A stretch of 64,000 nucleotides of DNA from CADDYT01 sp035294125 (GTDB taxonomy: Bacteria; Chloroflexota; Ktedonobacteria; Ktedonobacterales; Ktedonobacteraceae): positions 1 to 64,000 of the forward strand of contig DATGLM010000077.1 of the NCBI GenBank assembly GCA_035294125.1, read 5' to 3'. Each line of letters begins with the position of its first letter. Position 1 is the stretch's first letter. The notes below the pieces were generated by a model that saw only the letters and a program-made list of their open reading frames with translations, made no database searches and was not told the DNA's origin. Of this stretch, positions 43,155-51,574 are shown in pieces. The position numbers and the translations under genes are program-made.

Positions 43155-44639
43155 TTAATGCGTTATTTCCTGGCCGGGCTGCCAGCGCAGGTTGGGCTTG
43201 CGGGCAGCGAGGGCCTGGTCGAGACGGCCCACGGGTGTGGTGTGTGGGGCCGTCTTGACGATTTCAGGGTTGGTGCGCGCCTCTTCGGCGATCTGGTGCA
43301 TGACATTGATGAATTCGTCCAGCGTCTCGCGGGTTTCCGTCTCAGTCGGCTCGATCATCATAGCTTCATGTACGATGAGCGGGAAGTAGATAGTCGGAGC
43401 GTACATGCCGAAGTCGAGCAGGCGCTTGGCGATGTCGAGGGCGGTGACGCCGCTCTCTTCCTTCTGCCGCCCGGCGGTGGCGACGAATTCGTGCTGGCAC
43501 ATGAGCGGGAAGGCGATCTCGTAGTCTTGCGAAAGCTTCTCGCGCAGGTAGTTGGCGTTGAGGATAGCGCTCTGCGAGACGTGCAGCAATCCTTCGGGGC
43601 CGTAGGTGCGGATGTAGGTGTAGGCGCGCACGAGCACGCCGAAGTTGCCCATGTTGGCGCGCATCTTGCCGATGGACTGCGGTTCCGGCTGCTGCCAGTA
43701 GTAGCCCTGCTCGCCCTTCGCGGGCAGCGGCCACGGCAGGAACGGGACGAGGTGCTCTTTGACGCCGATGGGGCCAGCGCCGGGACCACCACCGCCGTGC
43801 GGCGTGCTGGTCGTCTTGTGCAGGTTGAAATGCACCACATCGAAGCCCATGTCGCCGGGGCGCGTGATGCCCATGACGGCGTTGGCGTTCGCGCCGTCGT
43901 AGTAGAGTTGCCCGCCAGCCTCGTGAACCATCTGCGCGATCTCGACGATATTGCTGTCGAAGAGGCCCAGCGTGTTCGGATTGGTCATCATGATGGCCGC
44001 GACGTTCGGTCCATACTCATCCAGGATGGCGCGCAGGTGGCCCACCTCGATGCCGCCGCTGGCGGGGCTGGTTTTGATCTCGATCGTCTTGTAGTCGGCC
44101 AGTGTGGCGCTGGCCGGATTGGTGCCGTGCGCGTTGTCGGGAATGAGCACGAGGTTGCGATGCCCCTGGCCCTGGCTCTCTTGATAGGCTTTGATGAGCA
44201 TGAGGCCGGTCAGTTCGCCGTGCGCGCCGGCGGAGGGCTGCAAGGTGACACGAGCCATGCCCGCGATCTCGGCAAGGTACTGTTCCAGTTCGTACATCAA
44301 CTGGATGGCTCCCTGCGCTGTCTCATCCGGCTGCAAGGGATGGATATGGGCGAAGCCGGGCAGGGCCGCCATGTCCTCGTTCAGCTTGGGATTGTACTTC
44401 ATGGTGCAGGAGCCGAGCGGGTAGAAGCCGGTGTCCACGCCGAAGTTGCGCTGCGACAGGTGGGTATAGTGGCGCACTACCTCGATCTCGCTCACCTCCG
44501 GTAGCGGCGCGGCCTCTTTGCGAATCATGTTCGCGGGCAGCAGGTCTTCAATTGGCTCGACTGGCACATCCATCGCCGTCATCGTCGCCGCGCGGCGACC
44601 GGGCGCGCCCTTCTCAAAAATCAATGTCTCTACACTCAT
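43155..44639 (-). CDS. gcvPB: Glycine dehydrogenase (decarboxylating) subunit 2
   Basis: A 494-residue PLP-dependent subunit of the glycine cleavage P-protein. HFNLHKTTSTPHGGGGPG holds the PLP-binding lysine with the typical glycine-rich stretch. GSCTMKYNPK and QPSAGAHGELTGL are further family segments. With GcvPA it decarboxylates glycine and passes the aminomethyl group to the lipoyl arm of GcvH. It lies 2 bases after gcvPA and is translationally coupled; AAAGGGGG precedes the ATG. It is the last gene of the operon. Confidence 0.97.
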   Translation of the reverse strand: MSVETLIFEKGAPGRRAATMTAMDVPVEPIEDLLPANMIRKEAAPLPEVSEIEVVRHYTHLSQRNFGVDTGFYPLGSCTMKYNPKLNEDMAALPGFAHIHPLQPDETAQGAIQLMYELEQYLAEIAGMARVTLQPSAGAHGELTGLMLIKAYQESQGQGHRNLVLIPDNAHGTNPASATLADYKTIEIKTSPASGGIEVGHLRAILDEYGPNVAAIMMTNPNTLGLFDSNIVEIAQMVHEAGGQLYYDGANANAVMGITRPGDMGFDVVHFNLHKTTSTPHGGGGPGAGPIGVKEHLVPFLPWPLPAKGEQGYYWQQPEPQSIGKMRANMGNFGVLVRAYTYIRTYGPEGLLHVSQSAILNANYLREKLSQDYEIAFPLMCQHEFVATAGRQKEESGVTALDIAKRLLDFGMYAPTIYFPLIVHEAMMIEPTETETRETLDEFINVMHQIAEEARTNPEIVKTAPHTTPVGRLDQALAARKPNLRWQPGQEITH

Positions 44640-44641
44640 GC

Positions 44642-46045
44642 TTATGCCCCCTTTCCACCAGCCACGCCGCTTTCAACGGCTTCGCTCAATTGTGATGATG
44701 CGATCTCGCGTAACGCCTGCACCAGTGTGTCAATATCCTCTTTTGTGCGTGTCTCTGTGACGCAGAAGAGCATACTGTTCTCCATGCCGGGGTAGCTCTG
44801 GCTCAGGTCGTAGCCGCCGATGATGCCCTTCTGCAAGAGGTGCCGCGTGAGCTGGCGGGCGGGAACCGGCGTCTTGATGACGAATTCATCGAAGAAGGGG
44901 CTGCTGAACGCGGCCTCGTAGCCGGGCAATGCCGTTATCTGGCGGAAGGCGTAGTGGGCCTTTTGCAGGCAGAGTTCTCCCAGTTCGCGGAAGCCCTGCT
45001 TGCCCAGCGCGGCCAGATAGATAGTGGCTCCCACGGCCAGCAGGGACTGGTTAGTGCAGATATTAGAGGTGGCGCGCTCGCGGCGGATGTGCTGCTCGCG
45101 TGTCTGCAAGGTCAGCACGTAGCCCGTCTGCTTTTCACCCCCCTCTTCGACGGTCTGGCCGACGAGGCGACCGGGGAGCAGGCGCATGTATTTCTGTTTG
45201 GAGGCCATGAAGCCGAGGGCCGGGCCGCCGTAGCTCATGGGATTGCCGAAGCTCATAAGCTCGCCCACGGCGATATCGGCGTTGTAGTCGCCCGGCGCGG
45301 CCAGAATGCCGAGCGAAGCCGGTTCGGTGATGGTGGAGATAAAGACTGCCTTGCCCTTGTGCGCGATGGGTTCGATGGCGGTCATGTCCTCAACGGAGCC
45401 GAAGAAGTTGGGCTGCTGGATGACAACGGCCTTCGTCTCCGGGCCAACCGCCTCGTCAAGGGCTGCGAGCGAGGTGACGCCGTTCTGCGTTGGCACCTCT
45501 TTGACCTGGAAGCCGCGTGCGTGAGCGTAGGTCTTCAAGACGGTGCGGTACTGCGGGTCGACACCTTCGGAGATGACGACTTCGCCGCGCCCGCCGGGGC
45601 CAAGCGCCAGCAGCACGGCCTCGACGACGGCAGTCGCGCCATCATAGAGGGAGGCGTTGGCGATATCCAGCCCTGTGATCTGGCAGACCATCGTCTGAAA
45701 CTCGTAGATGGCCTGCAACATGCCCTGACTGACTTCCGGCTGGTAGGGCGTGTACGAGGTCACAAACTCGGAACGCCGCTGCAGGTGCGGCACAACGCTC
45801 GGAATGGCGTGATCGTAGGTGCCTGCGCCGAGAAAAGAAATGGTGGTATCTAAATTGGTGTTTTTCGCCGCCATGCCGCTGAGCAGCCGTTTGAGGTCTG
45901 GTTCAGCGAGGGCAGGCGGCAGATTGAGAGGGCGCCGCAGCCGCACGTTTTCCGGTACGGGCGCGAGCAGGTCCTCCAGTGAAGAAAACCCCAGTTCGGC
46001 CAGCATCGCGGCCTGGTCTTCCGGGGTGTTTGGTACGTAGCTCAT
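44642..46045 (-). CDS. gcvPA: Glycine dehydrogenase (decarboxylating) subunit 1
   Basis: A 467-residue subunit of the two-chain P-protein. YVPNTPEDQAAMLAELG at the start, FLGAGTYDHAIPSVV, YTPYQPEVSQGMLQAIYEFQ and SYGGPALGFMASK are typical. ATG 46045 is chosen because AAGGGAG lies upstream and homologues start near here; a 21-codon upstream extension crosses a terminator hairpin. The 238 bases between gcvH and this gene contain a candidate attenuator and promoter, so gcvPAB may be regulated apart from gcvTH. Confidence 0.97.
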   Translation of the reverse strand: MSYVPNTPEDQAAMLAELGFSSLEDLLAPVPENVRLRRPLNLPPALAEPDLKRLLSGMAAKNTNLDTTISFLGAGTYDHAIPSVVPHLQRRSEFVTSYTPYQPEVSQGMLQAIYEFQTMVCQITGLDIANASLYDGATAVVEAVLLALGPGGRGEVVISEGVDPQYRTVLKTYAHARGFQVKEVPTQNGVTSLAALDEAVGPETKAVVIQQPNFFGSVEDMTAIEPIAHKGKAVFISTITEPASLGILAAPGDYNADIAVGELMSFGNPMSYGGPALGFMASKQKYMRLLPGRLVGQTVEEGGEKQTGYVLTLQTREQHIRRERATSNICTNQSLLAVGATIYLAALGKQGFRELGELCLQKAHYAFRQITALPGYEAAFSSPFFDEFVIKTPVPARQLTRHLLQKGIIGGYDLSQSYPGMENSMLFCVTETRTKEDIDTLVQALREIASSQLSEAVESGVAGGKGA

Positions 46046-46081
46046 GCCGTCACTCTCCCTTGAGAATGGTATTCCTACAAG

Positions 46082-46170
46082 AAAAAAGCAGCATCCCTGA
46101 CGGGTCATGCTGCCGAACGATTAAACGTATCAGGCAGCAGCATGTCACACGGGCCGATCAATCGGGGCCT
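46082..46170 (-). promoter_or_regulatory. Candidate attenuator upstream of gcvPA
   Basis: Read on the minus strand, GCAGCAT (46107-46113) can pair with ATGCTGC (46088-46094), with CCC/GGG inside, followed by a six-T run (46082-46087): a terminator about 40 bases before the gcvPA start. The same GCAGCAT can instead pair with an upstream ATGCTGC (46137-46143), making an antiterminator. A further hairpin around CCGATCAATCGG lies at 46151-46168. TACAAT near 46240 (minus strand) is a possible -10. No glycine riboswitch consensus was recognised. Confidence 0.5.
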
Positions 46171-46283
46171 ATGGAGGTTCGTCGTCGCGTACCCGTATCA
46201 GGAAATGCTGCTGTTCTATGCCCAACAGTGTGTACTCCATTGTACCACATTAGATTATGTCATGTTCACTATAATGAAAAACA

Positions 46284-46679
46284 TTAACGGCCCTCAAGAT
46301 ACTCTCTGTACTGCTCGGCAGTCATCAGGGAATCAAGCTGCGCCGGGTCGGAGAGTTTGACAGCAATCATCCATCCCTCGTCGTAGGGACTGTCATTGAC
46401 GAGTTCCGGGTGATCTTTTAGCTCTTCGTTGACTTTGACGACCTCGCCGCTAACCGGTGAGATCAGTTCCGAGGTGGCCTTGACGGACTCGATGTCGCCA
46501 AATTTCTGCTCGTCGGCGACCTGGTCCGGCCCGGACCAGGGCAGCTCGATGTAGACGACATCGCCAAGCTGGTCCTGTGCGTAGTCGGTGATGCCGATGG
46601 TGGCAATGTCACCCTCCACGCGCACCCATTCATCGGTTTTGCTGTACTTGAGATTGGCAGGATAATTGAGGCTGGCCAT
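46284..46679 (-). CDS. gcvH: Glycine cleavage system H protein
   Basis: A 131-residue lipoyl carrier. Lys67 in GDIESVKATSE is the lipoylation site. YSKTDEWVRVEG, GITDYAQDQLGDVVYIELP and SPVSGEVVKVNEEL are canonical. It carries the aminomethyl group from the P-protein to the T-protein. ATG 46679 lies 10 bases after GGGAG. It sits 51 bases after gcvT on the same strand. Confidence 0.98.
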   Translation of the reverse strand: MASLNYPANLKYSKTDEWVRVEGDIATIGITDYAQDQLGDVVYIELPWSGPDQVADEQKFGDIESVKATSELISPVSGEVVKVNEELKDHPELVNDSPYDEGWMIAVKLSDPAQLDSLMTAEQYREYLEGR

Positions 46680-46730
46680 ACGATACAATCTCCCTTCTCA
46701 CATCAATACATACGAAACGTTGCTGCTGGC

Positions 46731-47882
46731 TTATTTCTGACGCTTATAAAATGGCAAAGCTGCGATCTTTGCCGCCGTGCGTTTGCCGCGAATATCGATC
46801 TGGATGGGCTGCCCTACTGTGGCATACTCAGGCTTGACGTAGCCCAGGCCGATATTTTTACCTACCGTCGGGCCGGGCGCTCCACTGGTAAGAACGCCGA
46901 TGGACTGTCCATCCGAGAAGATCGTGTAACCTCCGCGTGGAATGCCGCGCTCGGTCATCTCAATGCCCACCAGTTTCTTCTGCGGTCCCTTTTCCTTGAC
47001 CTTGAGCAGCGCCTCGCGCCCGATGAACTCGCCCTTGTTGAACTTGACCGTCCAGCCCAGGTTAGCCTCCAATGGGTTAGTCTGCTCGTCCAGTTCGTGA
47101 CCGTAGAGGCAGTAGGCCGCTTCCAGCCGCAGGGTGTCGCGCGCGCCGAGACCGGCAGGCTTCAGACCCTGCTCTTTCCCGGCCTCCAGCAGGTCATTCC
47201 ACAGCTTCGCCGCCATCACGGGCGCGCAATACAGTTCAAAGCCATCCTCGCCCGTGTAGCCCGTGCGCGAGATAATGCAGTGCGCGCCATCTACCGTGCC
47301 GGGCGCGAAATGGTAGTAGCGAATGGTAGAGAGGTCTACATCGGTGAAGGGTTGCAGGATAGCCTCGGCCTTTGGCCCCTGTAATGCGAGCAGTGCGGTG
47401 GTCTGAGACTGGTCGAACACCGCTACGTCGGGGAACTTCTGCGCCTGCTCCTGCACCCAGGCAAAATCCTTCACGATATTGGCCGCGTTGACCACCAGCA
47501 TATAGTGACCCTCGTCCAGGTGATAGACCAGCAGGTCATCGATGGTGCCACCGTCGGGCAAAACAAGCTGCGTATAGAGTGCCTGCCCGATGGCGAGTTT
47601 GCTCACGTCGTTGGGAACAAGATATTGCAGGAAGGGTAAAGCCCCGGCGCCCTCAACCTTGAACTCGCCCATGTGGCTTACATCAAACAGCCCCGCGTTC
47701 GTGCGCACAGCCTGGTGCTCCTCCAGAATGCTGCTATATTGCACCGGCATCTCCCAGCCGCCAAACTCCACCATCCTCCCTCCCAGCGCCCTGTGCTGCT
47801 CATACAGGGGAGTGCGTTTGAGTGGCGCGGCCTGCGCCGCCTGGCTATCCTGAGTCTTCGTCGTCTCATCATGTGCTGTCAT
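46731..47882 (-). CDS. gcvT: Glycine cleavage system T protein (aminomethyltransferase)
   Basis: A 383-residue tetrahydrofolate-dependent aminomethyltransferase. LYEQHRALGGRMVEFGGWEM at the start, NAGLFDVSHMGE, ISRTGYTGEDGFELY and GLGARDTLRLEAAYCLYGHE are family landmarks. It releases ammonia and forms methylene-THF from the H-protein intermediate. First gene of the operon; ATG 47882 is taken, with GGGAG upstream and a GTG two codons earlier as an alternative. Confidence 0.98.
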   Translation of the reverse strand: MTAHDETTKTQDSQAAQAAPLKRTPLYEQHRALGGRMVEFGGWEMPVQYSSILEEHQAVRTNAGLFDVSHMGEFKVEGAGALPFLQYLVPNDVSKLAIGQALYTQLVLPDGGTIDDLLVYHLDEGHYMLVVNAANIVKDFAWVQEQAQKFPDVAVFDQSQTTALLALQGPKAEAILQPFTDVDLSTIRYYHFAPGTVDGAHCIISRTGYTGEDGFELYCAPVMAAKLWNDLLEAGKEQGLKPAGLGARDTLRLEAAYCLYGHELDEQTNPLEANLGWTVKFNKGEFIGREALLKVKEKGPQKKLVGIEMTERGIPRGGYTIFSDGQSIGVLTSGAPGPTVGKNIGLGYVKPEYATVGQPIQIDIRGKRTAAKIAALPFYKRQK

Positions 47883-47928
47883 CGTCACAATCTCCCGTTC
47901 AGTTTAGCGAGTCCTGCGTGTCTGTTTC

Positions 47929-47957
47929 ACTATATCAGATTTTGCTGACGAGGGCAA
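47929..47957 (-). promoter_or_regulatory. Promoter of the glycine cleavage operon
   Basis: On the minus strand, TTGCCC (47952-47957) and TATAGT (47929-47934) are separated by 17 bases, about 45 bases before the gcvT start. Confidence 0.6.
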
Positions 47958-48116
47958 TGATGGGAGAGCACCATAGGTTCAGGTAGATCAGCAAGAAGGC
48001 CCGGGTAGATGCGTGCGGGCCGGTCTATCCCGGCTTCTTTGTGCCTGTGTTATACTCTGCATGGGGTATGCTTGTTGCGCTAGAATGGTGCTTTGTCTGA
48101 GAAGAGGTCTCAAGCC

Positions 48117-50261
48117 ATGCAAGGTATGACACATGATTACTGGGCGGTCTGGAAGCAGTTTGTGCTGCACGGGGTGATGCCGGAAGATGTGCTGCTTCCG
48201 GCGCTGATGCAATCGTGGCGGCGCTGCGCGGCGCTTGGGCTTAACCCGTATAGCGAGCGCGGGGCTGAGGATGATTTTCAGGGCGGGGCCGCCAGTGCTG
48301 CTGGTTATGGTGGCTCCGATGGGACGGGTGTTGCGGTGGCTCCTGGCGTGTCACGTGAGCTGCTTTCGCTGCTGAGACCGGCGCTGGAGGATTTGCACCA
48401 GTTTATTGAAGGGTCGGCTTCGGTGGTGGTCTTTGCCGACGCGGACGTGCGCGTGGTCGATCTGTTTGGGGATCGGGCGTTGCAGAAGGAGCTTGAGCAC
48501 CTGGGGTTGGTGGTGGGAGCTTCGTGGCGCGAGGAGCAGCAGGGGTCGAACGCCCTGGCCCTGGCGCTGCAGGAGTCGTTTCCGATGCAGCTTGATGGGG
48601 CGATGCATTATCGTGCTGCCCTGCACCCCCTCTACACGGCTGCCGCGCCGGTGCATGACTTGATGGGACATGCGGTAGGCGTGCTGGCCGTGGTGGGGCG
48701 ACACGAGAGCTACCACCCGCATACGCTAGGTATGATCGCGGCGGCGGCGCAGGCGATGAGTAACCAGTTGCAGATGCAGGTCTGGCTGAGCAATGCCAAT
48801 GACCTCTTGTCTGAGCTAAAAGTCATCCTGCAAACGCTGCCGGAGGGCATCCTGTTGCTGCGGCGCGATGGCGTGATTTCACAGATGAATGCTCCTGCCG
48901 GGACGATGCTGGGACTCGCGCCCGCGAAGGTGACGGGGAGACGGCTGCGCGATGTGCTGCCGGTTCCCACGCTGCTGCTGGAGGCTCTGGCCGCGCAGCA
49001 ACAACTCACAGACGAGGAAATTATCTTTGACACGGTGCATGGGCGTGTTACCTGCCTGTGCTCGCTCAAACCCATTTCGAGTTACCGGCCTGAGACAGGG
49101 CTGGAGAATATTGTCGGTTCCAGCGGCATCGTCCTCGCGGAGCCGGTTGCTCCGGATGGCTTCGTGATGATCCTGCGCAGCATCGAGCGCGTGCAGAAGC
49201 TGGTCAATCGCATAACCGGCGCTCGTGCTCGCCTGACCTTTGCCAATGTGGTGGGCGAGAGCGCGGCGTTGAAGGAGGCGTTGCGACTGGCGCGGCTGGC
49301 GGCGAAGAGCAATTCTACCGTGCTGCTGCAAGGCGAGACCGGCACGGGGAAGGAGATTTTCGCGCAGAGCATCCATAACGGCAGCGCGCGGGCGGATGGG
49401 CCGTTTGTGGCCGTCAACTGCGCGGCCATTCCCCGCGAGTTGATCAGTACGGAACTCTTCGGCTACGAGGGCGGCTCCTTCACTGGCGCGGATCGACAGG
49501 GACGGTCAGGGAAGTTCGAGCAGGCGCACGGCGGCACGCTCTTTCTGGACGAAATCGGCGACATGCCGCTTGAACTGCAGGCCACACTGCTGCGCGCCAT
49601 CGAAACGCGCACGATTGTGCGTATCGGCGGCCAGCGCGTCATTCCCGCTGATGTGCGCATCATTGTTGCTACGCATAGAGACCTGCGCGAGGAGGTGCAA
49701 CGCGGCACTTTCCGCTCCGACCTCTTCTACCGTTTGAATGTGCTGACTATTCACATCCCCCCGCTGCGCGAGCGCAGCGATGATTTGCCCCTGCTGGTGC
49801 AGTATTTCCTGCGCCGCCAGAGCCGCATGCTGGGCCGTTCGTTCGCCATCACCCCGGAGGCGCTGGCAGCGATGCGGCGCTATTCCTGGCCTGGCAACGT
49901 GCGCGAGCTTGAGAATATGCTTGAGCGCGTCGCCTATCTGATGCCGAAAAACACTATCACCCTCGATGACCTTCCCACCGAGTTTCAGGCGCCTGCCGCG
50001 TCTGCAGGGCCTCCGCCGCCCATTTCCTTACCCTCGATTCAATCCTCACCTGCCGACCATTCCCGGCGGAGCGTACCCGAAGCGGTAAGCGAGCAGGCCA
50101 GAGCTTTGCGGGAGCAGAGCTCTAACGCCGAGATACAGGCTATCGTGCAGGCCCTGCGTGCCAGTAACGATCGCATGGCGCAGGCAGCAGCCCTGCTCGG
50201 CATCAGCCGCACCACCCTCTGGCGCAAGATGGTGAAATACGGCCTGAACGAGGGAAAATAG
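48117..50261 (+). CDS. Sigma54-type enhancer-binding activator, DhaR/AcoR-like
   Basis: A 714-residue regulator. The N-terminal SWRRCAALGLNP is typical of AcoR/DhaR proteins. A GAF-like region (about 90-230) and a PAS-like region (about 240-330) follow. The AAA+ domain has Walker A GETGTGKE (from residue 406), GSFTGA (453-458) in place of GAFTGA, and Walker B TLFLDEIGD. The C-terminus is a Fis-type helix-turn-helix (MAQAAALLGISRTTLWRKM). GSFTGA keeps the sigma54-contacting loop, unlike E. coli DhaR, which is known to work without sigma54. The genes downstream, and the palindrome and -24/-12 promoter before them, mark it as the activator of dihydroxyacetone/glycerol use. ATG 48117 follows AGAGG. 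Confidence 0.9.
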   Translation: MQGMTHDYWAVWKQFVLHGVMPEDVLLPALMQSWRRCAALGLNPYSERGAEDDFQGGAASAAGYGGSDGTGVAVAPGVSRELLSLLRPALEDLHQFIEGSASVVVFADADVRVVDLFGDRALQKELEHLGLVVGASWREEQQGSNALALALQESFPMQLDGAMHYRAALHPLYTAAAPVHDLMGHAVGVLAVVGRHESYHPHTLGMIAAAAQAMSNQLQMQVWLSNANDLLSELKVILQTLPEGILLLRRDGVISQMNAPAGTMLGLAPAKVTGRRLRDVLPVPTLLLEALAAQQQLTDEEIIFDTVHGRVTCLCSLKPISSYRPETGLENIVGSSGIVLAEPVAPDGFVMILRSIERVQKLVNRITGARARLTFANVVGESAALKEALRLARLAAKSNSTVLLQGETGTGKEIFAQSIHNGSARADGPFVAVNCAAIPRELISTELFGYEGGSFTGADRQGRSGKFEQAHGGTLFLDEIGDMPLELQATLLRAIETRTIVRIGGQRVIPADVRIIVATHRDLREEVQRGTFRSDLFYRLNVLTIHIPPLRERSDDLPLLVQYFLRRQSRMLGRSFAITPEALAAMRRYSWPGNVRELENMLERVAYLMPKNTITLDDLPTEFQAPAASAGPPPPISLPSIQSSPADHSRRSVPEAVSEQARALREQSSNAEIQAIVQALRASNDRMAQAAALLGISRTTLWRKMVKYGLNEGK

Positions 50262-50263
50262 AA

Positions 50264-50339
50264 GTTACGTTGCAAAAGTGAAACACGCTGCTGCAACGTT
50301 GCAACGTTGCAGCAGCGTGTTTCACTTTTGCAACGTAAC
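50264..50339. promoter_or_regulatory. Perfect 76-bp palindrome, candidate activator-binding site
   Basis: The 38 bases 50264-50301 are the exact reverse complement of 50302-50339. The centre is TTGCAACGTTGCAACGTTGC-like, and each arm also holds GTGAAACAC and TTGCAA. It begins 3 bases after the activator's stop and ends about 120 bases before the -24/-12 promoter, the usual distance for an enhancer of a sigma54 activator. It could also terminate the activator transcript. Confidence 0.75.
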
Positions 50340-50460
50340 CGTTATACTGCTCAGCAGGCTTGTTTCTTTCATTTTTTAGCAGCAGAAATTTCTTTCCCAC
50401 CTCTTACCAGCCTGTGTTACTGCTTTTTGTTTCCTGCCGTTCCCTTCCGTCGCTCAGATC

Positions 50461-50476
50461 TGGCATGATTCTTGCT
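50461..50476 (+). promoter_or_regulatory. Sigma54 (-24/-12) promoter of the dha operon
   Basis: TGGCATG-ATTC-TTGCT matches the TGGCACG-N4-TTGCW consensus with one difference. The invariant GG (50462-50463) and GC (50474-50475) are 12 bases apart. The expected start is near 50487, giving a leader of about 220 bases before the aquaporin gene. That leader contains GC-rich inverted repeats ending in GCCCTGAATTTTTC (near 50600-50620), which might attenuate, but no gene. Confidence 0.85.
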
Positions 50477-50706
50477 CTCTAGTAAAGCAGGTAGCATTTG
50501 ATCGACAAGTGTCCTCAGTCAGTTTGTGGAAGGAGGTGAAAGAAGTCGTCGTATAGTAGGGGCAAGGGTAGCGGCTGCAGGGTGGGGTAGGCCCTTGCGG
50601 TTGCCCTGAATTTTTCTTTCCCATCGGCTCATTTCGTTTCTGGCGTTGAACATTGCTTTTGCATGCGAAAGGAGGATGTCTGCCGGAACTGGCAGACCAC
50701 AATGAT

Positions 50707-51519
50707 ATGGATAGAACTCCGACCCTCACGCAGAAATTTCTTGCCGAATTGCTGGGCACTGCTTTCCTGACATGGATCGGGGCAGGCTCGATTACGGCGG
50801 CGGTGTATCTCCTCAATAGCGCGAAACCGGCGCTTACCTTTACGATGGCTGATCTGGGTATGATCGCCCTGGCTTTCGCTTTTGCCATCGCCGCGATGGT
50901 CTACACTATTGGTCACATTTCCGGCTGTCACATTAATCCGGCGGTCACGTTCTCGCTGGCTGTAACGAGGCGTATTCCCTGGAACGAAGCGGTGGTTTAC
51001 TGGGTGGGGCAATTCGCCGGTGGGATCATAGGCGCGCTGGTCATCGCTCTCTCCTTTGGCTGGACGACGGCGGCGCAAGGACCCGGCCTCGGCGCGACCG
51101 ACTTTGGGGGCGCCATCGCCCTCTTCGGCACGGGCGGTGGCTGGGTGGTTGCTATCGTGATGGAGACAATTGGCACCTTCTTCCTGCTGCTGGTCATCAT
51201 GGGAACGGCTGTCGATGGGCGCGCACCCTCCGGTTGGGCGGGCTTCATCATCGGCCTCATGGTTGCCGGTGAGATCTTCGCCTTCGGGCCGATCACCAAC
51301 GTGGCCCTGAACCCGGCCCGTGCGCTGGGGCCTGCCTTGATACAGGTTTTGCTCGGCGGAAAATATGATCTTTCTCACCTGATCGTCTATTTTGTAGGGC
51401 CTCTCTTAGGCGGTGTTCTTGGCGTACTGACCTACGATTTCATCTCACGTGGGCGAGCGATAGCAGGCTCACCTGAACTCGGTGGAGTGGCGGAGTCGGC
51501 TGTCGAACATGTCCAGTAG
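50707..51519 (+). CDS. glpF: Glycerol facilitator / aquaporin (MIP family)
   Basis: A 270-residue channel with six helices and two half-helices. The NPA boxes are SGCHINPAVTF and NVALNPARALGP. It is first in the dihydroxyacetone operon, so glycerol or dihydroxyacetone uptake is likely, though the pore residues were not checked against aquaporins. The only strong ribosome-binding site (AAAGGAGG, 50668-50675) is about 30 bases before the ATG. A 7-bp hairpin (GTCTGCC/GGCAGAC, 50778-style arms at 50678-50684 and 50691-50697) between them would shorten this to about 11. Confidence 0.9.
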   Translation: MDRTPTLTQKFLAELLGTAFLTWIGAGSITAAVYLLNSAKPALTFTMADLGMIALAFAFAIAAMVYTIGHISGCHINPAVTFSLAVTRRIPWNEAVVYWVGQFAGGIIGALVIALSFGWTTAAQGPGLGATDFGGAIALFGTGGGWVVAIVMETIGTFFLLLVIMGTAVDGRAPSGWAGFIIGLMVAGEIFAFGPITNVALNPARALGPALIQVLLGGKYDLSHLIVYFVGPLLGGVLGVLTYDFISRGRAIAGSPELGGVAESAVEHVQ

Positions 51520-51574
51520 TACAGGCGTTTTCCTGGAAGATCGAAACTCTGTGTTTTTCAAGAAGGAGAAAGCG

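Noticed and set aside
43128..44504. 458-residue open frame on the plus strand
   Set aside because: Antisense to gcvPB, which has clear family motifs throughout.
46046..46283. T-box leader before gcvPA
   Set aside because: The terminator/antiterminator pair resembles one, but the conserved AGGGTGG-ACCGCG T-box sequence is absent.
46046..48116. Glycine riboswitch before gcvT or gcvPA
   Set aside because: I looked for the conserved aptamer segments on the minus strand of both intergenic regions and did not find them; only the hairpin pair at 46082-46143 stands out.
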